Source of the DNA: Brenneria populi
Lineage (GTDB): Bacteria; Pseudomonadota; Gammaproteobacteria; Enterobacterales; Enterobacteriaceae
NCBI RefSeq assembly: GCF_036016195.1
Contig: NZ_JAYWTM010000001.1
Location: forward strand, 682,001 to 746,000
Direction of reading: 5' to 3'
DNA: 64,000 bases
Part shown: positions 1 through 8,413 of the stretch, in pieces
Layout: each line of letters begins with the position of its first letter
How positions within the stretch are numbered: the first letter of the stretch is position 1
The notes under the pieces: generated by a model
What the model saw: the letters and a program-made list of their open reading frames with translations, nothing else
What the model was told of the DNA's origin: nothing
Database searches by the model: none
Program-made: the position numbers and the translations under genes

Positions 1-125
1 TCGGAGCCTTCCACCGGACGGACGGTAGCGGTTCCGGCTCGAACAATGATATCTCCGGCCTGATGAGCCTGCGCAAATGACGGCAACAGCGCGGCCGCAA
101 TAAGTAACAAAGACGCCTTTTTCAT
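1..125 (-). CDS. ompW: Outer membrane protein OmpW, N-terminal part (cut by window edge)
   Basis: This is the first 41 codons of a minus-strand gene that runs off the left edge. The peptide starts MKKASLLLIAAALLPSFAQA, a typical Sec signal peptide with an AQA cleavage site. It continues with HQAGDIIVRAGTATVRP, which closely matches the mature start of E. coli OmpW (HEAGEFFMRAGSATVRP). OmpW is a small eight-stranded outer-membrane beta-barrel with a hydrophobic channel. The start is the ATG at 123-125. A perfect FNR-type palindrome lies about 150 bp upstream. The rest of the gene is outside the window, so its integrity cannot be judged. Confidence 0.88.
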   Translation of the reverse strand, partial: MKKASLLLIAAALLPSFAQAHQAGDIIVRAGTATVRPVEGS

Positions 126-271
126 TACCCACTCCCTTTATATGGTTTAAATTTCGAGCAAAATATACCTTTACGCCGCCATTCTTGTTTTAACCCAGAT
201 CACATCTTTTAAAGACATTTCGTAAAAATCGAACCTAATCAAACATGCGCAACTAATTAAAAATAAAGGAA

Positions 272-285
272 TTGATTTAAATCAA
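272..285. promoter_or_regulatory. FNR-type site between ompW and ykgJ
   Basis: The 14-mer TTGATTTAAATCAA is a perfect TTGAT-N4-ATCAA palindrome, the binding consensus of the oxygen sensor FNR. It lies in the 331-bp AT-rich gap 126-456 between ompW (minus) and the ykgJ-like gene (plus). It sits about 147 bp from the ompW start and about 170 bp from the ykgJ start. Control of ompW by FNR is the more likely reading, but that is inference. Nothing else stands out in this gap. Confidence 0.6.
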
Positions 286-456
286 ATTAATGAAAATGCG
301 CATAACGTGCTCTCCTGCGAAAATGCGCTGCCAAAGCGCGTATTTCGGCGCTAAATTTTCAGCAGCCTTGCGGCGGGCGCTCAGGGGTAAGCCACGCCGC
401 GGAGGCCTGAGAAATAACGGGCGATGCTATACCGGTTGAGGGAGGTAGACAAAAAA

Positions 457-816
457 ATGAGCGATAACGTCTGCATGAACTGCGGCGCTTGTTGCGCTTA
501 TTTTCGGGTATCTTTTTACTGGGCGGAAGCGGATGATGGCGCTGGCGCGGTGCCCGTCACGCTGACGGAACCGCTTACGCCGTTTTTGCGCTGTATGCAG
601 GGAACCAATGGCAAAACGCCTCGATGCGCCGCATTGACCGGCGATATCGGCGAAAATGTCAGCTGTTCTATCTACCTTAACCGTCCCTCCCCCTGTCGCG
701 AATTTATGCAATCAGGAGAAAACGGCCGGCTCAACGAGGCCTGCGACCGCGCCAGAGCCCGCTACGGCCTGCCCGCGCTGCCCGTCAGGATAGCAACGCC
801 GTCAACGGAATCATGA
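457..816 (+). CDS. ykgJ: YkgJ-type cysteine-cluster protein
   Basis: This small soluble protein of 119 aa belongs to the YkgJ/UPF0153 family, thought to bind zinc or an iron-sulfur centre. No reaction is established. The cysteine cluster CMNCGACC sits near residues 6-13. Further cysteines follow in the middle (LRCMQG, PRCAAL, VSCSIY) and in PSPCREF, the family pattern. I chose the ATG at 457 because GGAGGT at 441-446 precedes it at good spacing; an upstream in-frame ATG at 424 has no such site. A second protein with the same type of cluster, YcgN, is encoded at 51282-51728. Confidence 0.8.
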   Translation: MSDNVCMNCGACCAYFRVSFYWAEADDGAGAVPVTLTEPLTPFLRCMQGTNGKTPRCAALTGDIGENVSCSIYLNRPSPCREFMQSGENGRLNEACDRARARYGLPALPVRIATPSTES

Positions 817-916
817 TAAATCCACGCATCGCCACCCGCGCGGGGTGCCACAGCCTGGCGTAACAGGTTACAATTAAAGGCTAATATCACGGCCCATTTT
901 TTCTCAAGGAGTTTGC

Positions 917-1669
917 ATGCCTATCACGGCCAACCTGTTGTACCGTGACACAATGAATTTTACGCGTAACCAGCTCGTCACTATTTTGATGATGTCGCTG
1001 CTGACCGCGTTCATTACTGTCATTCTGAATCATGCCTTCGCCCCCGGAAATGAAGAATTGCAGATGCTGAATAACGTGGGCGGCGATCTCTCCTCCTCCG
1101 TCGAGCTGGGCGTTATGGACATGATCCAGCAAATGACGCCGGAGCAGCAGGTGGTGCTGCTGAAAATGTCCGCTGCGGGCACTTTTTCCGCCCTGGTCGG
1201 CAACGCGATCCTCACCGGCGGCATTCTGATGCTGATCCAGCTGGTATCCGCCGGCAACCGCACTAGCGCCTTACGGGCGATCGGCGCATCCGCGCCCATG
1301 CTGCCCCGCCTGTTTATTCTCATCCTGCTCTGCACGCTATTCGTGCAATTCGGCATGCTGTTTCTGATCGTTCCCGGCGTACTGTTGGCTATCGCATTCA
1401 GCCTGTCGCCGATTATCGTCGCCACCGAAAAGCGCGGCGTATTCAGCGCCGTCAAGGCCAGCGCCAAACTGGCTTATGCCAACCTGCGCGTAACGGCGCC
1501 GGCGGTGCTCCTCTGGATACTGACTAAAATCGCCATCCTGCTGCTGGCGACAAAAATTCCGGTATTTTCGCCGACCGTGCTTGCCGTGCTGGTGAATGGC
1601 CTAAGCAATCTGATATCCGCTATCCTGCTTATCTACCTATTCCGTCTGTATATGCTGCTTCGCGCTTGA
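917..1669 (+). CDS. yciC: Inner membrane protein YciC (UPF0259)
   Basis: A polytopic inner-membrane protein of 250 aa, close to the 247 aa of E. coli YciC. Hydrophobic segments lie at about residues 20-40, 88-110, 130-165, 190-215 and 220-245, with the typical opening MPITANLLYRDTMNF. AAGGA lies 7 bp before the ATG. Its biochemical role is not known. It is followed on the same strand by yciB and yciA, the conserved yciCBA order, though with a 267-bp gap before yciB. I see no gene in that gap. Confidence 0.9.
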   Translation: MPITANLLYRDTMNFTRNQLVTILMMSLLTAFITVILNHAFAPGNEELQMLNNVGGDLSSSVELGVMDMIQQMTPEQQVVLLKMSAAGTFSALVGNAILTGGILMLIQLVSAGNRTSALRAIGASAPMLPRLFILILLCTLFVQFGMLFLIVPGVLLAIAFSLSPIIVATEKRGVFSAVKASAKLAYANLRVTAPAVLLWILTKIAILLLATKIPVFSPTVLAVLVNGLSNLISAILLIYLFRLYMLLRA

Positions 1670-1936
1670 TCTATGCCCAATGGTTTTAGGGGCGGCCGCC
1701 CTTGCCGCTGGTCGTGAATTCATCGCTGCCTGAGGTGGGAAATCCGCTGAAATAAGATTGGGCGGGACGGGCGGCGGCCCTGAAGCGAAGGGGCCGCCGG
1801 CGCGGCCAATCGTAATTTTCTGCAAATTATTGCGATATCAAGAGAACGGCGCATCACAATGAAGGATAATGCAGGCGGTTATCGGATAACGCTTTGCGGT
1901 TATCACCAATAAATCATTTGGCGATGGATTGACATA

Positions 1937-2503
1937 ATGAAACAACTTATTGATTTTATTCCACTTATTGTTTTTTTTACTTTTTATAAACTCTACGACA
2001 TTTATATAGCGTCGGGCGCGCTGGTCGCCTCGACCGCGCTGGCGCTGATCGTCACCTGGGTGATTTACCGCAAAATAGAGAAGATGACGCTGATAACCTT
2101 TGCCATGGTGGCTATTTTCGGCACCATGACGCTGGTGTTCCACAACGATGAGTTCATTAAGTGGAAAGTGACCATTATTTATACCCTATTTTCCGTCGCG
2201 CTGCTGTACAGCCAGTTCGTGATGAAGAAAACGCTGATCCAGCGCATGTTGGGGAAAGAGCTCACCCTGCCGCAGTCCGTATGGGGAAAACTTAATTTCT
2301 CCTGGGCCATGTTCTTTCTGGTGTGTGGATTATTAAACATCTATATTGCCTTCTGGATGCCGCAAAGCGTGTGGGTCAACTTCAAGGTCTTTGGTTTAAC
2401 CGGGGTTACCCTGTTGTTTACGCTGATTTGCGGCGTTTATATTTATCGCCATTTACCCGGCGACAGGGAAAAGTCGGAAGAAAATGGCGGCGAGCACCGC
2501 TAA
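1937..2503 (+). CDS. yciB: Septation-related inner membrane protein YciB (IspZ/IspA)
   Basis: An integral membrane protein of 188 aa (E. coli 179 aa) of the intracellular septation protein A family. It opens MKQLIDFIPLIVFFTFYKLY, highly characteristic of the family. About five hydrophobic helices follow, with the conserved PQSVWGKLNFSWA stretch near residue 115. In E. coli it interacts with cell-envelope and division proteins and affects envelope integrity. The C-terminal tail (GDREKSEENGGEHR) is charged and slightly longer than usual. It lies between yciC and yciA on the same strand. No strong ribosome binding site precedes the ATG. Confidence 0.93.
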   Translation: MKQLIDFIPLIVFFTFYKLYDIYIASGALVASTALALIVTWVIYRKIEKMTLITFAMVAIFGTMTLVFHNDEFIKWKVTIIYTLFSVALLYSQFVMKKTLIQRMLGKELTLPQSVWGKLNFSWAMFFLVCGLLNIYIAFWMPQSVWVNFKVFGLTGVTLLFTLICGVYIYRHLPGDREKSEENGGEHR

Positions 2504-2550
2504 TGCGCGCTTGATAAAAACGAGTCAACCTTAATTTGATTGATACCATA

Positions 2551-2976
2551 ATGAGCAAACAAGACATTTTACCTCAGGGCGATCTGGTGCTTCGTACGCT
2601 GGCGATGCCTGCCGATACCAATGCCAATGGGGATATTTTCGGCGGCTGGATCATGTCGCAGATGGATATGGGCGGCGCTATTTTGGCAAAAGAGATTGCG
2701 GAAGGCCGTGTTGTCACCGTGCGCGTCGACGGGATGACGTTTCTCAAACCGGTCGCCGTCGGCGACGTGGTGTGCTGCTACGCCCGTTGCGTGCGTACCG
2801 GACGCAGCTCCATTAATATCAATGTCGAAGTTTGGGTGAAAAAAGTGTCGTCAGAACCGATTGGGCAGCGCTATCGGGCGACGGAAGCGCTGTTCACCTA
2901 CGTCGCCGTGGACGGATACGGACGCTCACGCGAGCTGCCGCCGGGGAAAAGCCACTGCGATTATGATAATGCCTGA
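2551..2976 (+). CDS. yciA: Acyl-CoA thioesterase YciA
   Basis: A hotdog-fold acyl-CoA thioesterase of 141 aa that hydrolyses CoA esters in the cytoplasm. The family core is nearly identical to E. coli: PQGDLVLRTLAMPADTNANG, then GDIFGGWIMSQMDMGGA, which carries the catalytic Asp region, then VRVDGMTFLKPVAVGDVV. I chose the ATG at 2551 over an in-frame TTG at 2536 because it matches family length. The C-terminus is about 10 residues longer than in E. coli. A bidirectional terminator separates it from the convergent tonB gene. Confidence 0.93.
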   Translation: MSKQDILPQGDLVLRTLAMPADTNANGDIFGGWIMSQMDMGGAILAKEIAEGRVVTVRVDGMTFLKPVAVGDVVCCYARCVRTGRSSININVEVWVKKVSSEPIGQRYRATEALFTYVAVDGYGRSRELPPGKSHCDYDNA

Positions 2977-3048
2977 TGCGGCACGCCGCTCTATTCCTCC
3001 CGGCCGCGCCGGCGGCGTAATTTTTCGGTAGGATATTTGTGACAAAAA

Positions 3049-3077
3049 AGCACCGCTTAATCGCGGTGCTTTTTTTA
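3049..3077. terminator. Bidirectional terminator between yciA and tonB
   Basis: An 8-bp stem, AGCACCGC (3049-3056) pairing with GCGGTGCT (3063-3070), is flanked by A6 on the left and T8 on the right. It can therefore stop transcription of both convergent genes. Confidence 0.88.
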
Positions 3078-3102
3078 CCGAAAGGGTCGATGCGCCTAAC
3101 GC

Positions 3103-3888
3103 TTATTCCATGGTGGTGCCGCTGATTCTGAAGATAAACGTCACCTCCAGATTTCTGCCGGGCTTATTGGCTTCATAACGCCACTTCCGCATCGCCTGTC
3201 TGATATCGCGTTCAAACATATTGCGGGGTTCCGCGGAAAGCACCCGAATATTATCCACCCGGCCGGAATCATCAATATCGAACTGAATTTTCACCCGCCC
3301 TTCGACGCGCAGCGAAAACGCCCGCGCCGGATACTGCGGCTCGACCCGGCTTAGCGGCCGAGGCCCCGTCGACTGAGTATTCGATGCAGGCGCCGGCGCC
3401 TGCCTGACCGGCGCATTCTTCACATTTTGCGTCGGCGCTTCGCTGGTAAACGGCGACGGAGGCTGTTTTTCCACGGCCTTCTCGCGTTTCACCGGTTTCG
3501 GCTGTTCAACTTTCTTCACCGGTTTGGGTTTCGGCTTGGGTTTCGGCTCCGGTTTGGGCTCAGGAAGCGGCATCGGCACCGGTTCCGGAATCGGCTCAGG
3601 GATCGGTTCCGGCTCGGGAACCGGTTCAGGCTCAGGCTCAGGCTCCGCAACCGGTTCCGGCTGTTTTACCGGTTCGGGTTCAGCCGGCGCTGATTTCGCC
3701 GCGGGCGCCGCTTCAAATGCCGCCGGATTGACCATAACGACATTGATCGCCTTGGACTCTTCCGGCAGTTCGAACGCTTTGTTGAATGACGCATACAGCA
3801 AACCCGCGATTAAAGAACCGTGAATACCAACAGAAAGTATAAATGGCCATGAATAACGACGGGTCAGGAAAAACTTTTTTTGCGGCAT
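3103..3888 (-). CDS. tonB: Energy transducer TonB
   Basis: TonB couples the proton motive force of ExbB/ExbD to outer-membrane receptors for siderophores and cobalamin. The protein has 261 aa (E. coli 239). A single N-terminal membrane anchor at about residues 15-33 contains the SxxxH-type motif SVGIHGS needed for coupling. A long periplasmic region of Glu-Pro and then Lys-Pro repeats follows (about residues 70-128). The conserved C-terminal receptor-contact domain begins PRPLSRVEPQYPARAF and contains VEGRVKIQFDID. The extra length comes mainly from extra acidic-proline repeats. A Fur box precedes it. Confidence 0.95.
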   Translation of the reverse strand: MPQKKFFLTRRYSWPFILSVGIHGSLIAGLLYASFNKAFELPEESKAINVVMVNPAAFEAAPAAKSAPAEPEPVKQPEPVAEPEPEPEPVPEPEPIPEPIPEPVPMPLPEPKPEPKPKPKPKPVKKVEQPKPVKREKAVEKQPPSPFTSEAPTQNVKNAPVRQAPAPASNTQSTGPRPLSRVEPQYPARAFSLRVEGRVKIQFDIDDSGRVDNIRVLSAEPRNMFERDIRQAMRKWRYEANKPGRNLEVTFIFRISGTTME

Positions 3889-3922
3889 AGTATTTCTTTA
3901 TCCTCTTATGCCGCCCAAGTTT

Positions 3923-3947
3923 AAATGCAAATAGCAATCATATTCAA
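3923..3947 (-). promoter_or_regulatory. Fur box upstream of tonB
   Basis: On the minus strand the stretch GAATATGATTGCTATTTGCA is nearly identical to the Fur-regulated promoter region of E. coli tonB as I remember it, and fits the NATWAT-type Fur repeat. It lies about 35-60 bp upstream of the tonB start. The rest of the 315-bp gap to yciI (3949-4203) shows nothing clear. Confidence 0.65.
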
Positions 3948-4203
3948 TAATAACCCACCAAATTGTTAAAAAAAACCAGACAGGGGGCGATGCCGTCCGC
4001 TTAAACCTGATATGTAAGAGAAATACGCCGACGAGGTTCTCGCGGAATGCCTCCCGCCACAATCGCCTAGCTATCTCGTTATCTAAACCGGCGCCATGAG
4101 GGAGGAAGTCTATTTATCTGGTAAATCAACCTATTGCCCTGGTCGTATCATCCAGTATGATGGGTGACGTCGGTTTTGAACTTCCTAATGTGAGAGGCCC
4201 GTT

Positions 4204-4500
4204 ATGTTATATGTTATTTACGCTGAAGATGTCGCCGATTCTCTGGAGAATCGGCTGGCGGCGAGACCCGATCATCTTGCCCGACTGAAAAAATTACAGG
4301 ATCAGGGACGGCTTATCACCGCGGGCCCACTCCCCGCCGTTGACAGCGAAGATCCGGGTAAAGCCGGCTTTACCGGTTCCCTGATTATCGCCGAATTCCC
4401 CTCCCTGCGGGACGCGCAGGCATGGGCGGATGAGGACCCTTACGTCGCCGCCAACGTTTACCGTAATGTGACGATCAAACCCTATAAAAAGGCTTTTTAA
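4204..4500 (+). CDS. yciI: YciI family protein
   Basis: A small dimeric ferredoxin-like-fold protein of 98 aa, exactly the length of E. coli YciI. The family-defining pieces are present: MLYVIYAEDVADSLENRL, RPDHLARL with the conserved His, RLITAGPLPAVDS with the conserved Asp, and AWADEDPYVAANVY. A related protein is a dehydrochlorinase and the family is suspected of enzyme activity, but no substrate is known. It is transcribed away from tonB. An imperfect hairpin (4507-4542) follows without a T-run. Confidence 0.94.
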   Translation: MLYVIYAEDVADSLENRLAARPDHLARLKKLQDQGRLITAGPLPAVDSEDPGKAGFTGSLIIAEFPSLRDAQAWADEDPYVAANVYRNVTIKPYKKAF

Positions 4501-4506
4501 TGACAA

Positions 4507-4542
4507 CAATGGGCGATAGCTGCCGCCGGCTATCCCCCATTG
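4507..4542. terminator. Hairpin after yciI
   Basis: CAATGGG-C-GATAGC pairs with GCTATC-C-CCCATTG to form a long stem right after the yciI stop. No T-run follows, so it may be an RNA-stabilising 3' hairpin rather than an intrinsic terminator. Confidence 0.4.
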
Positions 4543-4663
4543 CCGCACGTTCAAGGCGCCCTTCCCGCAAACTCCCCGCCGCTGGGTGAGTGAAAACCTG
4601 AAATACTTTAGTCATTTAACCGTGATACGTTGACTTCTATTCATATGCAGGGAGTCAGATCAT

Positions 4664-6313
4664 ATGTTAACGCCCGCCAAGCTACGATTAGGGATGTCAA
4701 AAATATTATTTCGCCGCCGGCCGAGCATTCTTTTTGGTTTATTGCTCGTCATCGGGCTATTTTCATTATTGCAATTGATTTCCGTCGGCATTATTACCCA
4801 GACCATGACGCAGGTCAGGCTGGATACCTCGACGAATGAGCACCTGCGTCAGCAGCAGGCGTTAATGGATAAAGCCAGAATGGAAGTCATGAACGCCAGC
4901 GATAAGCTTAATCGGGCCGGGATTTATCTGTTGGTCGATAAAGAGACCGGTTCAGTGGGCAGTTGGCAAAGTTTGATGGATGAAGCCGAGGCATCGCTGA
5001 AACAGGCGCAAACCCATTATCAACAGCTGGATAGCGCGTCCGCGGCCCCCGCCTTCGTTGAGCTGAAGGCCAGCTATCAGCTATTGTACGCCGGATTGAC
5101 CGAGCTTGCCGAAGGGATAAAAACGACCAATCAAATCGATATCTTTTTTGCCGTTCCCGTCCAGGCCTATCAGAACGACTTCACCCAAAAGTATTCGCGC
5201 TACCTGCAAGACAACGATGCCCGGCAGAAACAGCTCGGCCGGCACCTGCTGACCTCTCTCGACCGCGCCCATACTATTTTTATTATTGTTCTTGGCTTAC
5301 TGCTCTTCGTCTCGGTGCTGGTCTGGGTCAGCGTCAACAGAGTCGTCATTCGTCCGCTAAGACGCATTATCGACCATCTGCGGCTTATTGCGGCGGGCGA
5401 TCTTTCGCACAGGATCGAGATGGAAAAACGCACCACCCAGGAAATCGACCTGTTGAACACCAGCGTCATTCAGATGCAGCGCGGCCTGGTTAACCTGGTC
5501 AATCAGGTGCGCCGAAGCGTAGGCGGCATGAGCGCCCAGGTCGATAAGGTCGCGGAGGATAACCGTATTTTGTCGGAGCAGGCGAACAGGCAGTCCCATG
5601 AGCTGAAGGCCGCCACCGAACATATCATTCAGTTGAGCCAGCATCTGGAACAGAATACGCAACACACTCATCAGGCCAGTCTACACGCCGCGGACACCAG
5701 CAATATCGCCGCACAGGGCGAAGTCATGATGAATCAAGTGAAAACGGCCATGACGGATATCGCCGGCAGAACGCGGGAAATGACGGACGCCATCGGCATG
5801 ATTGAAAACGTCGCATTCCAGACGCATATCCTGTCGCTGAACGCGGCGATTGAAGCCGCCCGCGCCGGCGAAATGGGACGCGGATTTTCCGTCGTCGCCC
5901 GAGAGGTCGGCACGCTGGCGTCGCAAAGCAGTCACTCCGCGCAAAATATCAACGCCCTGATCCGCGACTCCGACAACAGCGTGGAGATGGGCGCCAAGCT
6001 GGTTAAAAATTTGAATGACAGCCTGCAAGAAATTATTCAGGCGGCGAAAGGCACCAGCACGTTTTTAAGTGAAATATCGGACATATCGCAGCAGCAAAAC
6101 CAGAGCATTCATGAAGTCACCGGCCGTATTCGCACCTTGAACGACACCGTGCAACAGAATGCGCAACAGGTCGAAACGACGGCGCTGACCTTTTCATCGC
6201 TGCTGGAGCAAACAGAGCGCCTCAGCGCCACCGTCTCGCTGTTTCTGCTGCCGTCCGATACCGATGAAGCGCCCAGCGCGGCCGATAAATCGCTGATACC
6301 CGCGCTCTCCTGA
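4664..6313 (+). CDS. Methyl-accepting chemotaxis protein
   Basis: A chemoreceptor of 549 aa with Tar/Tsr-like architecture: first membrane helix about residues 20-42, periplasmic four-helix ligand domain about 43-200, second membrane helix about 202-224, HAMP linker about 225-277, then a long coiled-coil signalling domain. The tip AFQTHILSLNAAIEAARAGE keeps the trimer-contact Phe, Ile, Leu, Glu and Arg positions of Tsr. It has His for the usual Asn and Ser for Ala. The following segment reads VAREVGTLASQSS instead of the usual VAGEVRNLAQRSA. There is no C-terminal NWETF-type tail for CheR/CheB docking. The ligand is unknown. It occupies the place of kch in E. coli. Confidence 0.88.
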   Translation: MLTPAKLRLGMSKILFRRRPSILFGLLLVIGLFSLLQLISVGIITQTMTQVRLDTSTNEHLRQQQALMDKARMEVMNASDKLNRAGIYLLVDKETGSVGSWQSLMDEAEASLKQAQTHYQQLDSASAAPAFVELKASYQLLYAGLTELAEGIKTTNQIDIFFAVPVQAYQNDFTQKYSRYLQDNDARQKQLGRHLLTSLDRAHTIFIIVLGLLLFVSVLVWVSVNRVVIRPLRRIIDHLRLIAAGDLSHRIEMEKRTTQEIDLLNTSVIQMQRGLVNLVNQVRRSVGGMSAQVDKVAEDNRILSEQANRQSHELKAATEHIIQLSQHLEQNTQHTHQASLHAADTSNIAAQGEVMMNQVKTAMTDIAGRTREMTDAIGMIENVAFQTHILSLNAAIEAARAGEMGRGFSVVAREVGTLASQSSHSAQNINALIRDSDNSVEMGAKLVKNLNDSLQEIIQAAKGTSTFLSEISDISQQQNQSIHEVTGRIRTLNDTVQQNAQQVETTALTFSSLLEQTERLSATVSLFLLPSDTDEAPSAADKSLIPALS

Positions 6314-6328
6314 AAAACCGCTCCGCTT

Positions 6329-6473
6329 TATGTTCTAAATAATTCGCGTCGCTGTTCAAAAACGCCAAACCGTTGTTGAACAGCGCTTGCGCTGGCCCCG
6401 GAAAGGGAGAGCCCTACGGATGGGGCGAGGAATAAAGCAGCGCACAGACGATTTGAAGTATGACGAGTATATA
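6329..6473. repeat. ERIC-ended intergenic repeat, degenerate copy
   Basis: The left end TGTTCTAAATAATTCG and right end TTTGAAGTATGACGAGTATA match the ends of the ERIC element at 15211-15337. The middle is different (GCTGTTCAAAAACGCC, then AACAGCGCTTGCGCTG and CCCCGGAAAGGG) and resembles the core of the 21657-21821 copy. It lies between the chemoreceptor gene and the yciY terminator. Confidence 0.7.
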
Positions 6474-6479
6474 TGGATT

Positions 6480-6520
6480 AAAAAATTAGCGGTCATATCA
6501 ATGATGACCGCTAATTTTTT
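6480..6520 (-). terminator. Terminator of yciY
   Basis: AAAAAATTAGCGGTCAT pairs perfectly with ATGACCGCTAATTTTTT around a 7-nt loop, just downstream of the yciY stop on the minus strand. A/T runs on both sides allow either direction. Confidence 0.85.
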
Positions 6521-6527
6521 CAGCTAA

Positions 6528-6704
6528 CTACCACTCATAGGCCACGGCATATAATAACGAGCGCCGTTTATGCTTTTGCTGCAAATAGCGGACGTGATGA
6601 ATATGGCGGTAGGTACGCGACTGCGCTTCCAGCCAGCGGCTTCTGCGGCGCTGGACCTGACGCAACATTCGCCAGCGGCTGACTTCATTCCGGCTGCGTT
6701 TCAT
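6528..6704 (-). CDS. yciY: Small basic protein YciY
   Basis: A 58-aa highly basic protein read from the ATG at 6702-6704 to the TAG at 6528-6530. It begins MKRSRNEVSRWRMLRQ and contains RRRSRWLEAQSR, matching the start of E. coli YciY (MKRSRTEVGRWRMQRQ, then SRWLEGQSRR). It also occupies the same place, next to clsA and divergent from it. Function unknown; the Arg-rich composition suggests RNA or nucleoid binding, but that is a guess. A perfect terminator follows. Confidence 0.82.
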   Translation of the reverse strand: MKRSRNEVSRWRMLRQVQRRRSRWLEAQSRTYRHIHHVRYLQQKHKRRSLLYAVAYEW

Positions 6705-6896
6705 GGCATAACTCTTATATCGACAATTGGCCGCGCCATTATATACCCGTCATATTTCGATCCAAGCAATGTTTGATTTCCCTTGCCACGGAAAATCGCC
6801 GGCAGGCTATTTTATTAAGACTAAAGGCGTTTCCCCTTTTATCAAAGTATGCGTACACTTTATTAATGACTTACAGAAGGGATTTGCTACGCCTTT

Positions 6897-8357
6897 ATGA
6901 CAACGTTTTATACCGTAATGAGTTGGCTGCTGGTGTTCAGTTATTGGTTGCTGATCGCCGGTATCACGCTGCGTATTCTGATGAAGCGTCGAACGGTTCC
7001 CTCCGCAATGGCCTGGTTGTTGGTTATCTATATCCTGCCGCTGGTCGGTATTGTCGCCTACCTCTCATTCGGCGAGCTGCATCTCGGCAAACGCCGGGCG
7101 GAACGCGCCAGCAAAATGTGGCCCTCGACGGCGAAATGGCTGCGGGAGCTCAAAGAGTACCGGCGAATATTCGCTACGGAAAACAGCGAGGTCGCCAGTT
7201 CGCTATTTCAGCTGTGCGAACGCCGCCAGGGCGTCGGCGGTGTAAAAGGCAACCAGCTGCAATTACTGACGAGCTTCGACGACACGATTAAATCGCTGAT
7301 CCGCGATATTGAACTGGCTCATAATAATATCGAGATGGTGTTTTATATTTGGCAGTCCGGCGGGATCGTCGATCGGGTCACCTCGTCGCTGATCGCGGCC
7401 GCCCGCCGTGGCGTGCATTGCCGGATATTGCTCGACTCCGCGGGCAGCGTTAAATTTTTCCGCAACACCTACCCGCAGCTGATGCGCACCGCCGGCATTG
7501 AAGTGGCCGAAGCGCTAAAGGTGAACCTATTTCGGGCGTTTCTGCGCCGGATGGATTTACGTCAGCATCGAAAAGTGATCCTGATCGATAACCGTATCGC
7601 CTATACCGGCAGCATGAACATGGTCGATCCGCGCCTTTTCAAGCAGGACGCGGGCGTGGGCCAGTGGGTAGATTTAATGGCGCGCATCGAAGGCCCGGTG
7701 GCGACAACGTTGGGAATTATTTATTGCTGCGACTGGGAAATGGAAACCGGTAAACGTCTGCTGCCGCCGCCGCCGGACGTCAATATGATGCCGTTCGAAC
7801 AGGAGACCGGCCATACCATTCAGATTATCGCGTCCGGCCCCGGTTATCCGGAAGAGATGATCCATCAGGCATTGCTAACCGCCATCTATTCCGCGCGTAA
7901 GCAGCTGATTATGACCACGCCCTATTTCGTCCCCAGCGACGATCTGCTGCACGCCATCTGTACAGCCGCGCAGCGGGGAGTGGATGTCAGCCTTATCGTG
8001 CCGCATAAAAACGACTCCGTGCTGGTCGGCTGGGCAAGCCGGGCGTTCTTTACCGAGCTGCTGGCGGCCGGCGTCAAAATCTATCAGTTTAAAGATGGCC
8101 TGCTGCATACTAAAAGCGTGCTGATCGACGGGCAGCTAAGTCTGATCGGTACGGTCAATCTCGATATCCGCAGTCTGTGGCTGAATTTTGAAATTACCGT
8201 GGTGATCGACGACGCCGGTTTCGGCGCCGATCTCGCCTGCGTGCAGGAGGATTATATCCTCCGCTCCACACTGCTAAGCGCCAAGCAGTGGCAAAGCCGG
8301 CCTTATTGGCAACGGATTATTGAGCGGCTGTGCTACTTTTTCAGCCCCTTGCTATAA
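6897..8357 (+). CDS. clsA: Cardiolipin synthase A
   Basis: ClsA makes cardiolipin by condensing two phosphatidylglycerols at the inner membrane. The 486 aa equal the E. coli length. Two N-terminal membrane helices (about residues 6-28 and 37-58) are followed by two phospholipase-D (HKD) motifs: H224-x-K226-x4-D231 with the GSMN context, and H404-x-K406-x4-D411 with GTVN. Both are intact, so the enzyme should be active. It is divergent from yciY and followed on the same strand by yciU. Confidence 0.96.
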   Translation: MTTFYTVMSWLLVFSYWLLIAGITLRILMKRRTVPSAMAWLLVIYILPLVGIVAYLSFGELHLGKRRAERASKMWPSTAKWLRELKEYRRIFATENSEVASSLFQLCERRQGVGGVKGNQLQLLTSFDDTIKSLIRDIELAHNNIEMVFYIWQSGGIVDRVTSSLIAAARRGVHCRILLDSAGSVKFFRNTYPQLMRTAGIEVAEALKVNLFRAFLRRMDLRQHRKVILIDNRIAYTGSMNMVDPRLFKQDAGVGQWVDLMARIEGPVATTLGIIYCCDWEMETGKRLLPPPPDVNMMPFEQETGHTIQIIASGPGYPEEMIHQALLTAIYSARKQLIMTTPYFVPSDDLLHAICTAAQRGVDVSLIVPHKNDSVLVGWASRAFFTELLAAGVKIYQFKDGLLHTKSVLIDGQLSLIGTVNLDIRSLWLNFEITVVIDDAGFGADLACVQEDYILRSTLLSAKQWQSRPYWQRIIERLCYFFSPLL

Positions 8358-8413
8358 ATACGACTTTACCCGTGTTTTAATGGCTCCACACGCATTGACT
8401 GGACATCCCGTAT

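Noticed and set aside
3427..3823. Long plus-strand frames of Gly-Ser or Arg-Phe repeats opposite tonB
   Set aside because: They are shadows of the Glu-Pro/Lys-Pro repeats of tonB on the other strand.
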